Positions 42,808 to 50,829 of a DNA stretch of 50,829 nt are shown one piece after another (the stretch's first letter is position 1; each line of letters begins with the position of its first letter). Position numbers and translations under genes: made by a program. Under the pieces are notes generated by a model. The model saw only the letters and a program-made list of their open reading frames with translations, did not search any database and had not been told where the DNA came from. This DNA comes from CAZPHU01 sp964419255 (GTDB taxonomy: Bacteria; Fibrobacterota; Chitinivibrionia; Chitinivibrionales; CAYFVL01), in assembly GCA_964419255.1 (NCBI GenBank), contig CAYQOU010000027.1, positions 1 to 50,829 on the forward strand, in the 5' to 3' direction.

Positions 42808-43212
42808 TTACTCCCGGGTGGTACCCTTACTTTGTACATTATCGGAGCACGTGACGTCAACAGTTTCCAGAGGTGCACGAGTTTGTATCTGAACAAAAAA
42901 CAATCCGAGGCCTATAAGCATAATACCCATCCATTGAACAATGCTGAGTGGTCGTTGAAAAATGATGCTGGATACAAACTGAAGTATGAAGAATGACCCG
43001 CCGATACACATGGCATAGATTACGTTGGGGTTCGCATTTTTCAAAGCCAGGGTCAGGCACACAGGGCTACCGAATCCTATGATATTACCCATTATAAAAA
43101 CTCCAACCATCCGTATACCTGTCTCCTGGGATGCAAAACGAAGCAAAACGTAGGCCCCTGTTTGGGACACTGCGAATCCTAATATAAAAAGGAACGTTAT
43201 TATATTGATCAT
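42808..43212 (-). CDS. Four-helix SMR/EamA-like membrane protein
   Basis: Four hydrophobic helices fill about residues 3-112 (IITFLFILGFAVSQTGAYVLL, GVFIMGNIIGFGSPVCLTLAL, VIYAMCIGGSFFILQFVSSII, WMGIMLIGLGLFFVQI), followed by a polar tail. The length (134) and SIVQWMGIMLIGLGLFF ending resemble small multidrug resistance or half-size EamA transporters. The conserved Glu of EmrE in helix 1 is absent, so efflux of cations is doubtful. Its ATG overlaps the LRR gene stop by four bases. Confidence 0.7.
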   Translation of the reverse strand: MINIITFLFILGFAVSQTGAYVLLRFASQETGIRMVGVFIMGNIIGFGSPVCLTLALKNANPNVIYAMCIGGSFFILQFVSSIIFQRPLSIVQWMGIMLIGLGLFFVQIQTRAPLETVDVTCSDNVQSKGTTRE

Positions 43213-44819
43213 AGTTTCTCCATTCTGAAGTGCATTTTTTCAGGAATGGCCAAGCAGAAATGCTGATCGCTAAATGGGCTCATCCGTTTGGTTCTACCCT
43301 TGTCCGGAAGAGACATCGTCGTGGAAATGCCATTGTCGGATGAAGTGTTACACTGCTGTTTAGAAAGATAATCGGCATCGATGGAGTGCAACCATTGTTC
43401 TGCCTTTTCGCTCATATCACATAACCGGTTTCCCTCTACTTGCACATAATTTGTGTTCAACAGGTGAATGGAATCAGGAAGTGAGGTAAGTCTGTTGTTT
43501 GCCATATCCAGCTCCCGAAGATTCTGAAGATAGTCAAAATGCCTCGGAAGTGTAAGAAGCTGATTGTCAGATATTTCCAGCCTTCTTAAGCTTGAGAGAT
43601 AAACAATGGAATCGGGCAAAGAGTGCAGCTGATTCCCATTCAGTGAAAGGCTCTGGAGGGATGAGAGATGATTTAGAAGCACAGGCAGACTGTCGAGAGA
43701 ATTGTCTGAAAGGTTGATTTCTCGAAGATTAGAAAGATTGATAAAAGAATCCGGCAAAAAAGAGATATTATTACCTGCAAGATTAAGGGTTAACAGGGCC
43801 ATAAGGCTTCCGACCTCTGGAGAGAGTGTGTCTATTGTGTTATGTGATAAATTTAGCACCTGAAGACGATTAAGATTCTGTATGGTGGAAGGTAGAGAAG
43901 AAAGCATGTTTTCCGAACAATCCAGAATCACCAATCGTGTAAGTGAGCCTATTTCCTCCGGCAGGAACTCAAGACTGTTTCCGGCAATCGAAAGAGTACA
44001 CAACTCCTCTATTTCACAAATTGAACCGGGTAAGGAGGTTAGGGCATTATTATAGAGTTTTAAGGATTCCAGTTGAAGGTGTCCGAATGAAGCCGGTAAA
44101 TCTTCCAGTTGATTGGAATGGACAGTCAGTGAGTCCAGATTCGCAAGCAGGCCAAATGATTCCGGAAGAGTTGTTAAGTTGTTGTTATTAAGCGTCAGTG
44201 TCGTCAAGTCGTTTAAATTCCCAAACTGTTCGGGAAGCGTCTGGATAGCATTTGCATGGAGGCGCAGAGTATGCAGGCTGGTAAGGTCGACGATAGAAGA
44301 TGGAAGGTCTTCGATTCTGTTGAATTCCAGTGCAAGTACTTGTAATGATGAGCATTCGCCCAATTGCTGGGGAAGCGAGGTGAGGATGTTTGAGCTGCAA
44401 TAAAGTGAGATAAGGTTAGAAAGTCGGCCGATTGATTGCGGAAGTCTTTCCAGAGTGTTGTTTTGAATGTTTAACAGCGTGAGTTCGGAAAGGTCACCCA
44501 GGCTTTCTGGTAGCGAATCCAGGGAGTTGTTCTGAAGGTGAATCACCTCAAGCGACTGAAGAGAACCTACTTGTTGAGGAAGAGACGTTAACCCCAGATC
44601 GTTTAAAAACAGTCCGGTAACCTCTCCTCTGACACTGCTAATAACCTCTTCGACGGAAACATCCGTTATACCGTTAGATGAAAGAATAGTACTGACTATT
44701 TCGTATTCATCTTCATGTATACCGGCAAAGGAATCGTACGGCTCGATGACTTTGTGATCTTCACTGCATGCCAGAAACAAAAGCGCACATATGATAACGC
44801 GGAATAATTTTGTTATCAT
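43209..44819 (-). CDS. Leucine-rich-repeat lipoprotein
   Basis: The 536-residue protein begins with a lipoprotein signal (MITKLFRVIICALLFLAC, lipobox LFLAC), so it should be anchored by a lipid at Cys18 on the outer or inner membrane. After ~70 residues come 17 successive 23-residue leucine-rich repeats of the LxxLxLxxNxLxxLPxx type, covering about residues 70-470. A final ~65 residues are not repetitive and hold a few Cys. Bacterial LRR proteins of this type bind proteins; no enzymatic part is seen. It heads the long minus-strand run and is coupled to the SMR-like gene. Confidence 0.88.
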   Translation of the reverse strand: MITKLFRVIICALLFLACSEDHKVIEPYDSFAGIHEDEYEIVSTILSSNGITDVSVEEVISSVRGEVTGLFLNDLGLTSLPQQVGSLQSLEVIHLQNNSLDSLPESLGDLSELTLLNIQNNTLERLPQSIGRLSNLISLYCSSNILTSLPQQLGECSSLQVLALEFNRIEDLPSSIVDLTSLHTLRLHANAIQTLPEQFGNLNDLTTLTLNNNNLTTLPESFGLLANLDSLTVHSNQLEDLPASFGHLQLESLKLYNNALTSLPGSICEIEELCTLSIAGNSLEFLPEEIGSLTRLVILDCSENMLSSLPSTIQNLNRLQVLNLSHNTIDTLSPEVGSLMALLTLNLAGNNISFLPDSFINLSNLREINLSDNSLDSLPVLLNHLSSLQSLSLNGNQLHSLPDSIVYLSSLRRLEISDNQLLTLPRHFDYLQNLRELDMANNRLTSLPDSIHLLNTNYVQVEGNRLCDMSEKAEQWLHSIDADYLSKQQCNTSSDNGISTTMSLPDKGRTKRMSPFSDQHFCLAIPEKMHFRMEKL

Positions 44820-45187
44820 GCAAAAATCTTCCCTTCTGAAATAAACTGCCTATTTTAAAAATATACGTACGGGGCGCAAATAAAATAACCAAGGATGCGC
44901 TGAAAAGGAATATAATCTTCCACCTGAATTGCGCGACTGTCGCGCGGTGATTCGTATAATCCCTTGGGGCATAAGGGTTTTGACAATTCTGGAGATCCCC
45001 CGGAAGGCATTCCAACGGGATTGTGACGATTGCAGCATTGATTAGATTCATCTGCCATCAGGGAAATTGCTCACTGATCGGCTCAGAAACGCTCAATTCA
45101 GGTGCACCGTAAATCTATTATTGGCAGGGTTGTTGCGTCCAATAGCTGAGAGGTTTATCAGCGTAGCGAAAGGAAAGGAATGGTTTC
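44820..45187. other. 368-bp divergent spacer between the LRR lipoprotein and ferritin-like genes
   Basis: No gene is supported. It contains a perfect GCGCGA/TCGCGC hairpin with a 3-base loop (44931-44945) immediately left of the third copy of the intergenic element (44950-45030), and a GAAAGGAAAGGA ribosome site before the ferritin-like gene. Confidence 0.6.
44950..45030 (+). repeat. Intergenic ~75-85 bp element, copy 3
   Basis: The best-defined copy, 81 bases. Its left end ATTCGTATAATCCCTT and right end AACGGGATTGTGACGAT are imperfect inverted repeats of each other. It aligns with copies 1 and 2 over most of its length. No reading frame of note. Confidence 0.55.
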
Positions 45188-45667
45188 ATGCAGCAGTTGG
45201 AACGGGAAATACTTGATGAGTCTGTCGATCTGGAGTTTACAATTTCCTTGCTATATTTCCTGTTTTCTCAGACATTTCCTCAGACGAGTCTTTTTTGGGG
45301 CAGACTCTGGATAGAGGAGCAGGACCATGCAAACATGCTCAAGAGTTGTTGCGAAATGTTTGATGATGAAGACATCGATACGAGTGAGATACTCTGGCCC
45401 GATCTGGATAAGGTCAGGGCTATAGATCACCGAATACGTGAGCTGATTATTCAATATGAAAAGAATCCCCCTCCACTTCAGGAAGCATTCAATACTGCGT
45501 TACAGATAGAACAGGCGGCGGAGGAATATCAGATCCGCGTTACGGAAGAAAAGTCGGATCAAGCCAAAGGATCACAGGCCCTCGAGGTGGTTCGAAGGCT
45601 AAATTCCGATGAGCGTAGTCATGCCCGCAGAATTGGAGAATACATGGAAATCTCCGGCCTGGATTGA
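45188..45667 (+). CDS. Ferritin-like (rubrerythrin-type) di-iron protein
   Basis: This 159-residue four-helix bundle has a Glu on helix 1 (DLEFTISLLYFLF), the E-x-x-H motif on helix 2 (WIEEQDHANML), a Glu on helix 3 (LQIEQAAEEYQ) and the E-x-x-H on helix 4 (SDERSHARRIGEY), which together form a ferritin-like di-iron site. There is no rubredoxin domain, unlike classical rubrerythrin. A role in peroxide or oxygen defence is the family norm. GAAAGGAAAGGA precedes the ATG, and a strong terminator follows. Confidence 0.82.
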   Translation: MQQLEREILDESVDLEFTISLLYFLFSQTFPQTSLFWGRLWIEEQDHANMLKSCCEMFDDEDIDTSEILWPDLDKVRAIDHRIRELIIQYEKNPPPLQEAFNTALQIEQAAEEYQIRVTEEKSDQAKGSQALEVVRRLNSDERSHARRIGEYMEISGLD

Positions 45668-45737
45668 GGCTGCTCGGTTCTCTACAAAAATACACCTTCG
45701 GTTAGCTGATCATTTCGGCAGTTTGAATCAAACAAGA

Positions 45738-45771
45738 AAAAAGCCCTGCCTGGTCACAGGCGGGGCTTTTT
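45738..45771. terminator. Bidirectional intrinsic terminator
   Basis: AAAAAGCCC (45738-45746) pairs with GGGCTTTTT (45763-45771), and an inner GCCTG pairs with CAGGC. T-runs occur on both strands, so it can serve the ferritin-like gene and the convergent beta-barrel gene. Confidence 0.92.
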
Positions 45772-45800
45772 CAGTGTGTGACAATAATGAGTAGTGAATT

Positions 45801-46418
45801 TTAGAATATACCCAACGAAACACCGACATTCAGTGTCAGGTACGTAATCGTTTCATCGTCATCAAAGTATACGTTAACAAGTGGTAGGGCCTCGATTGCG
45901 AAAAAATCAGCGAGGTTAAGAGCAAGTCCCCCTCCGGTGACCAAACCAAAGCGCACCTTCTGGTCATCTCCAAAAATCTCCGTCTCCACCACTCCACCAA
46001 CCGTTTCGTCCTCGACATCAACTTCGATTCTATCATTTACGATGTACAATCCGGGGCCCGCCTGGGCAAAGATGTTTATCGAGTTTTCCATCGCTGTTGT
46101 CAAACGAATCATTGGTACGATACTGAAGACAGACGCCACGCCTGAGACATCGCCTGCTGTTAAGGTGTCGAGGAGTTCTTCGAATGTTTCTTCATCGGGG
46201 CTCCATCGGTTGTAGGCAATGCGGCCGCCCAGCCAGAAGTAATCGTTATTTTCAACCCAGGCGTCTGCTGCAATAGCCCAGCCCCAATCAAACTGGTCAT
46301 AATCATCACCAACCGTCTTGGAAGCCCCGCCTTCTACTCCCAGCCACACTTTGGATAGTGCGGGAAGAGAGATAAACAGTACTGCCAGAGCTACTAGAAC
46401 ACATGTGCGGGAACGCAT
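45801..46418 (-). CDS. Outer-membrane beta-barrel protein
   Basis: A signal peptide (MRSRTCVLVALAVLFISLPALS) precedes about 183 residues of amphipathic strands (WGWAIAADAWVEN, WLGGRIAYNRWS, VSGVASVFSIVPMIRL, INIFAQAGPGLYIVN, VRFGLVTGGGLALNL, TYLTLNVGVSLGIF), ending in Phe as outer-membrane barrels do. It belongs to the OMP_b-brl size class; no function can be assigned. AGGAGG lies seven bases before the ATG. Confidence 0.82.
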   Translation of the reverse strand: MRSRTCVLVALAVLFISLPALSKVWLGVEGGASKTVGDDYDQFDWGWAIAADAWVENNDYFWLGGRIAYNRWSPDEETFEELLDTLTAGDVSGVASVFSIVPMIRLTTAMENSINIFAQAGPGLYIVNDRIEVDVEDETVGGVVETEIFGDDQKVRFGLVTGGGLALNLADFFAIEALPLVNVYFDDDETITYLTLNVGVSLGIF

Positions 46419-46809
46419 AGATACCTCCTGTGTTAAGGGGATTATACTCTATTAAAAATACCGGCAGAGCCGGAGAGTCGGGAATCAATGATAAAGGGAT
46501 CAGCAAACAAAAACTCTCAGGACAAACTTTACGATCAAGAAGACTCATTTTACTCTCCTCCCCCTCCTTCCGCTGAAACAAAACGAGAGGAGGGGTCGGG
46601 ATAGCGAGGAGAGGTGCGCCGAACATACAGTCTAAACCGTAAAGAACTGTCGATAGTAATAAGGTGCAAGACATATGCCCGTTTTGCGAATGGTAGATTT
46701 TTGCGGAGCTTCTGACTAGAGGGTAAGAAAAGAAGCTCCCTGCCGTATCTCCGGCACCAAAATTGCATAAAACTTTACCGCCAAAGACATAAAAACACCC
46801 TCATGTCAT
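46419..46809. other. 391-bp divergent promoter region
   Basis: The spacer separates the beta-barrel gene and the acyl-lipid fusion gene. On the minus strand a TATAAT (46446-46441) lies about 22 bases before the beta-barrel start, a possible -10 box, with no good -35. Two spaced inverted repeats occur: CCCCTCCT/AGGAGGGG (46560-46594) within a purine-pyrimidine-biased tract, and GGAGCTTC/GAAGCTCC (46705-46739). No gene seen. Confidence 0.5.
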
Positions 46810-49488
46810 ATGGTCGTAAATATGGTCAAACCTAAAACAATTCAACAGCATGTAGCGGAGCTGTCCAGGGGAAAAAACCAATCAGCAATGATAGACTTCG
46901 GGGATGAAAACCCACAATGGATTACCTATTCATCTCTTGGAAATCAGGTCGACAAACTGGCCGCTCTGCTTGTTTCTTTCGGATGTGGTAGCGGCAAAAG
47001 AATCGCTGTCATGCATAGACCGCAAACATCAACCATCATCATCAGCCTGGCAATCATTCGCTGTGGAGCGACTTTGATTCCAGTCGATACACAGATGGAT
47101 GATATCGATCTGAGACATATCATAAAAGACAGTCGTCCCGATCTTTTCTGCGCCTCGAAGGAGTTGCTCGGAAAGGTAGAAAAGCTCAAGGTTAGAAATC
47201 TTTCTTTACACGAAATCACCCGGGATCAAAAAGAATTCTGGGGATTTTCAAAAAAGAAAAAAAACTCGCAAAAGAGTATCCCGCATGTGGATGAAAATGA
47301 TACAGCCATCTTATTTTATACATCCGGAACAACAGGGTTACCCAAGGGGGTTCCTCTCAGTCATGCAAATATTCTGGTACAGTTTGAGTCTATACAAAAG
47401 AAGAAAATAATTGACAAAAACGATTGTGTATTGCTGCCCCTGCCTGTGCATCATGTATACCCATTGGTAATCGGAGTGCTTGTGCCGCTCGTCATCGGTG
47501 CGAGTATTATTCTTCCTCGTTCCACTACCGGGCCCGATATCGTTCGTGCAGTCCACGACGGGAAGGCAACCGCAATCATCGGAGTTCCCCGGTTGTATGC
47601 GGCCGTATTGGAAGCGTTGGTGCAGCGTATCAACGCGAGCCCTCTGCCGGTTGCTGTTCTGGGCCGCTTTCTTCTTGGCGCAAGTGCAGCAATCGGAAAA
47701 GTCGCCCACGTTCACGCAGGGAAACTACTTCTGCATCCTGTTCACCGTCAATTCGGAAAGCAGCTTCGTCTCCTGGCATCTGGTGGCTCAGCTTTGGATC
47801 CGGATTTAAACAAAGCATTACAGGCATTCGGCTGGAGAGTGGCTATCGGCTACGGCTTGACTGAAACATCCCCTCTGATAACAATAAACGGACCGCATGA
47901 TAACAGACTCGATTCAGCAGGCAAGCCGATAGAAGGCATAGATGTGCGTATCGAGAAACAAGATGCGGGTAACAACATCGGAGAAATATGCGTAAAGGGG
48001 CCTAATGTGTTTGGCGGATATCTGAATCTTAGACGAAAAACCTCCGAATCTTTTACATCCGATGGTTTCTTTAGAACGGGCGACCTTGGCGAATTTACCG
48101 CTGATGGCTATTTGAAACTACATGGAAGAGTTTCAACTATGATCGTGACAGAAAGTGGTGAGAATATACAGCCCGAGGCCCTTGAGCAGGTGTATGCAAA
48201 AAGTAGCTTTATAAAGGAAGTGGCAATCTTGCAGAAGGAGAAGAAACTGGTCGCGATTGTTGTCCCCGATGTGAAAGTCATTGCTAACAGGCGATTTTCT
48301 ATTGAGGAGGCAGTTAGAAGAGGAATGGAAGAGCAATCTGCAAAAGTCGCAGGATTCAAACGAATCAATGATTATGTGATTAGCCGGGACGAACTTCCAC
48401 ACACTCGACTGGGTAAACTGCGGCGCCATCTACTCCCCCCGCTATTTGATTCGATTCGTCAGAACCAGTCTGCCCCGCAAAGAACAAAGCCTGTGTCAGT
48501 TGAGCAGATGGCCGAAAGTGATCAGGCTCTTGTTGCAGATAAGAAGGCAGGCGCGGTGTGGAAATGGCTTACACGGCGGTTTGAACAACGGCCGCTTTCT
48601 CCCGAAAGTTCCCTGCAGCTTGATTTGGGAATCGATTCTCTGGGCTGGGTGGAGATGACCATGACGATTCGTCAGATAACGGGTGTAGAGCTGGATGAAC
48701 AGGCTATTGCAAAAACCAAGACGGTACGCGATCTGTTAGAGGCTGTTAGTGGGCAATCGGGAAAGGCTGTAGCAGAAAATGATACCGATATTTTCGGAGA
48801 GCCGGAAAGGTATATCGATCCCCGACAACGAAAATGGCTTGATGAATACGGCATGATACGAAAAGTGTTTGCCTACCTTGTCCACAGATTCATTCGCTCT
48901 GTGGCAAAGTGCTATTGGCGGGTGAGTGCGGAGGGAATAGAGAATGTGCCCCAAAACAAACAATTTATTCTGCTGCCGAATCATGTCAGCTACATCGATC
49001 CCTTCATGATCGCCTCGGTGCTTCCTGTCCATGTACTCAGTGATACATGGTGGGCTGGTTATGCGGGAATTGCGTTTGCCAATCCGTTAACCCGATTCGT
49101 CAGCAGATCAGCAAAGGCTATACCGATCGAACAGGGGCAGTCCGCCCTGGGAGAGCTGGCGTTTGCAATGGCTGTCATTCAACGAAGAAAAAACCTGGTG
49201 TGGTTTCCCGAAGGGCGACGCTCTGCTTCCGGAGAAATCCAAAAAATTCAGCCTGGTATCGGTATACTATTGGAGCATAGTGCGGACATAAACATTGTAC
49301 CTGTGTGTATAGAAGGGACATTTCAGTCCTTGCCTGTTGGAAGGTTTTTTCCGCATCCATCCCGAGTGCGCGTAAAATTCGGAACTCCGTATACCATCGA
49401 CCAGCTTGTGCTAAAGGGGAAAGGGGGAGGAAAAAAGGACAAAATTGTTTCTGCGGTGGGGGCGCTCTTGGCGGAGAATTGCGGCTAA
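46810..49488 (+). CDS. Acyl-AMP ligase - acyl carrier - PlsC acyltransferase fusion
   Basis: The 892-residue protein joins three domains. Residues ~10-560 form an acyl-CoA/acyl-ACP synthetase-type adenylating domain (YTSGTTGLPKGVP near 170-182, GYGLTETSP, FRTGDLGEF, KLRRHLLPP). Residues ~575-660 form an acyl carrier domain with the phosphopantetheine site LGIDSLGW (Ser610). Residues ~700-892 form a 1-acylglycerol-3-phosphate acyltransferase with the catalytic NHVSYID (His725) and WFPEGRRS. It would activate a fatty acid, load it on its own carrier and pass it to a lysophospholipid. ATG 46810 or 46822 could start it; neither has a clear ribosome site. Confidence 0.93.
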   Translation: MVVNMVKPKTIQQHVAELSRGKNQSAMIDFGDENPQWITYSSLGNQVDKLAALLVSFGCGSGKRIAVMHRPQTSTIIISLAIIRCGATLIPVDTQMDDIDLRHIIKDSRPDLFCASKELLGKVEKLKVRNLSLHEITRDQKEFWGFSKKKKNSQKSIPHVDENDTAILFYTSGTTGLPKGVPLSHANILVQFESIQKKKIIDKNDCVLLPLPVHHVYPLVIGVLVPLVIGASIILPRSTTGPDIVRAVHDGKATAIIGVPRLYAAVLEALVQRINASPLPVAVLGRFLLGASAAIGKVAHVHAGKLLLHPVHRQFGKQLRLLASGGSALDPDLNKALQAFGWRVAIGYGLTETSPLITINGPHDNRLDSAGKPIEGIDVRIEKQDAGNNIGEICVKGPNVFGGYLNLRRKTSESFTSDGFFRTGDLGEFTADGYLKLHGRVSTMIVTESGENIQPEALEQVYAKSSFIKEVAILQKEKKLVAIVVPDVKVIANRRFSIEEAVRRGMEEQSAKVAGFKRINDYVISRDELPHTRLGKLRRHLLPPLFDSIRQNQSAPQRTKPVSVEQMAESDQALVADKKAGAVWKWLTRRFEQRPLSPESSLQLDLGIDSLGWVEMTMTIRQITGVELDEQAIAKTKTVRDLLEAVSGQSGKAVAENDTDIFGEPERYIDPRQRKWLDEYGMIRKVFAYLVHRFIRSVAKCYWRVSAEGIENVPQNKQFILLPNHVSYIDPFMIASVLPVHVLSDTWWAGYAGIAFANPLTRFVSRSAKAIPIEQGQSALGELAFAMAVIQRRKNLVWFPEGRRSASGEIQKIQPGIGILLEHSADINIVPVCIEGTFQSLPVGRFFPHPSRVRVKFGTPYTIDQLVLKGKGGGKKDKIVSAVGALLAENCG

Positions 49489-49769
49489 AACAACACCTTT
49501 TTAAATAGATCAAAAATCTTCAATTTTATCCTCACATTTATTGCATTTTTTAGGACAATCGTTTCCCGGGTTTTTATAAGAAGCCGAGTATCTATTTTTT
49601 TCCAGTGTTTTTCATGGAGTATCAACACCGATTGGTGGCGGATAGATGATTGAATTCGAAACAACACCGTTTGTCGCCAGTCTGGCGGTCGTTTTTTTCG
49701 GAAGAACTTATCAGGCCTGAAATCCCACTAAACCACGATACTAAGAGATTTTTTTGGAGTCTAAATCGT

Positions 49770-50645
49770 ATGATAAAAAGGTGTACTTTCCCCATCATAT
49801 TGTGCTTGTTTGTTTCATCACTTTATGCCCAACCCACTGTCCCGAAGCAGGAAAACAACTCTGCAGACAGCATCGGAACAGACTGTTCACCTAATATCAG
49901 TGTGTTTGAAGCGGGTTCCCGTCCGCAAATATTTTGTCTCAATAAACATACCCCTTCGGGGAGTTATTGTGCCGACCTGCGCCTTATTTTACGAAAATCG
50001 GGAATCGGGGTAAGGTTTCACTGTGACAAGCAAAAACGTTGGACTTTTGAAGGTGCCGGTAATAAGAAGGAAAAAATCTCAATACCGGTTAATGTCGAGA
50101 TTAACAGCAATCGTGATGGTTGGATGATAAATGCTGCGGTGTATGTCGGTAATGATGCCGATTCGGCGCGAGTCAACATCATACCCCAATACTCAGGTGA
50201 CAGAAGAGTTGTAATGGACAGTTTACCGGAACTTGATTACGTGATAGATCGTCGTTTGTATTTATGTATTGATAAGCCGCAACACAAAGTGATAACCGAC
50301 AGGAAATTTACCTATCCGGCGGGATATATGCGTCGAGGTCCGCAACTTGGTTATCCTGAACTATACTGGTTTCATCATGGCACGGAAGTCAAAATGCCTT
50401 CTTCGGCATCGATTAGAGAGAGGGGAGAGTTGGTTGTGATATACCACGTGCTTCATCCAACCGAAATAAAGAGTGATAACCTGCAGGAGCAGCTGAAGCT
50501 TGAAGCTAGAAGAAATCGGCAGCTGAATAAAAGATGGCAGAAGAAAATGCGGAAAAAGGATGAGATACGGCAGAAGAATACCAACAAATTCAGGAGAAGA
50601 CGGAAGAAAAAGAACGGGTGGTTTAAAATAAAACCGTTACGGTAA
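49770..50645 (+). CDS. Secreted protein of unknown function with a strongly basic C-terminus
   Basis: From ATG 49770 the product (291 residues) starts with a signal peptide (MIKRCTFPIILCLFVSSLYA). The middle has beta-rich stretches with three or four Cys (TDCSPNISVFEAGS, FCLNKHTPSGSYCADLRLIL, YLCIDKPQHKVI). The last ~55 residues are dominated by Lys and Arg (RRNRQLNKRWQKKMRKKDE, FRRRRKKKNGW). I do not recognise a family. The frame is open back to a TTG at 49650, but that leader lacks export features; TTGGAG lies about 11 bases before the chosen ATG. Confidence 0.65.
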   Translation: MIKRCTFPIILCLFVSSLYAQPTVPKQENNSADSIGTDCSPNISVFEAGSRPQIFCLNKHTPSGSYCADLRLILRKSGIGVRFHCDKQKRWTFEGAGNKKEKISIPVNVEINSNRDGWMINAAVYVGNDADSARVNIIPQYSGDRRVVMDSLPELDYVIDRRLYLCIDKPQHKVITDRKFTYPAGYMRRGPQLGYPELYWFHHGTEVKMPSSASIRERGELVVIYHVLHPTEIKSDNLQEQLKLEARRNRQLNKRWQKKMRKKDEIRQKNTNKFRRRRKKKNGWFKIKPLR

Positions 50646-50776
50646 TTCTTCTGAATGGTTACGCAGTAGAATCGATTCGTATGAGTATATCACATCTTAT
50701 GGTTCAAGATCGTGATAGATAATGGAGCTGTTTAGTAGTATCTGGCCGTTTGGCATGTTTGGGCAGGAAACAAAAA

Positions 50777-50827
50777 AAGCCCCCAAAATTGCCGTTTCCG
50801 CTTCATATAGGGCAATTTTGAGGGCTT
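50777..50827 (-). terminator. Intrinsic terminator of a minus-strand gene beyond the right edge
   Basis: The stem pairs 50777-50793 with 50810-50827 (one mismatch), and on the minus strand it is followed by seven T. The gene it serves lies outside the window. The spacer 50646-50776 shows no gene. Confidence 0.82.
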
Positions 50828-50829
50828 GA

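Noticed and set aside
46435..46450. Fourth copy of the intergenic element (AAGGGGATTATAC)
   Set aside because: Only the TATAAT-containing end matches and no second end lies at the right distance; it is more simply a -10 box.

Overview
The window looks like chromosomal DNA of a Gram-negative, polysaccharide-degrading bacterium. The signs are two small outer-membrane beta-barrel proteins, a lipoprotein signal, a secreted GH8 enzyme and a secreted esterase that both end in a FDLRGR...GVYLxK-type C-terminal tail (the secretion/sorting tail type common in Fibrobacterota and Bacteroidota), an intracellular GH5 enzyme, and a DUF4914 protein. My best guess is Fibrobacterota (Chitinispirillum-like), but sequence alone does not prove it. 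No rRNA, tRNA, CRISPR array, transposase or phage gene was recognised.

Layout. 1-2760: AT-rich, probably acquired genes (a methyltransferase and a B12-binding radical SAM protein) set between GC-rich, strongly foldable spacers; the radical SAM gene is bracketed by a 22-bp inverted repeat. 2760-7027: a secreted carbohydrate cluster (GH8 enzyme, duplicated-domain protein of unknown function, esterase). 7028-7436: a spacer with the truncated start of an ABC-transporter ATPase gene. 7437-15699: minus-strand housekeeping genes (MoxR ATPase, LPG-synthase-like flippase, DUF1015, rnhB, purN, GT2, GGDEF cyclase, sirtuin). 16090-23901: hemW and a minus-strand valS-trpE-trpG-trpC-trpF run that lacks trpD between G and C. 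23902-24779: an 878-bp gene-poor spacer carrying one copy of a three-copy intergenic element. 24780-29401: plus-strand DUF4914 (PEPCK-like P-loop), a CsaB-type pyruvyl transferase and an FAD oxidoreductase. 29475-31346: beta-barrel protein and DUF2059 protein. 31496-36261: glycogen phosphorylase - class II aldolase - GH5 operon. 36448-37954: three small uncharacterised genes. 38022-44819: a long minus-strand run (LRR lipoprotein, SMR-like membrane protein, STAS-like protein, HAD phosphatase, antiporter-EIIA fusion, RimI, zinc-ribbon protein). 45188-50645: ferritin-like protein, beta-barrel protein, an acyl-AMP ligase/ACP/acyltransferase fusion and a secreted protein with a very basic tail. A terminator at the right edge belongs to a minus-strand gene beyond the window.

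How the genes may work together: polymer breakdown outside the cell (GH8, esterase) and glucan handling inside it (GlgP, GH5, aldolase) form one theme. Tryptophan synthesis expressed behind valyl-tRNA synthetase is a second. Envelope building (pyruvyl transferase, acyltransferase fusion, flippase, GT2, LRR lipoprotein) is a third. The most unusual items are the family of about 75-85 bp intergenic elements (near 24117, 41491 and 44950), the inverted-repeat-bracketed radical SAM unit, the DUF4914/pyruvyl-transferase pairing, the antiporter-EIIA fusion and the acyl-lipid fusion protein.
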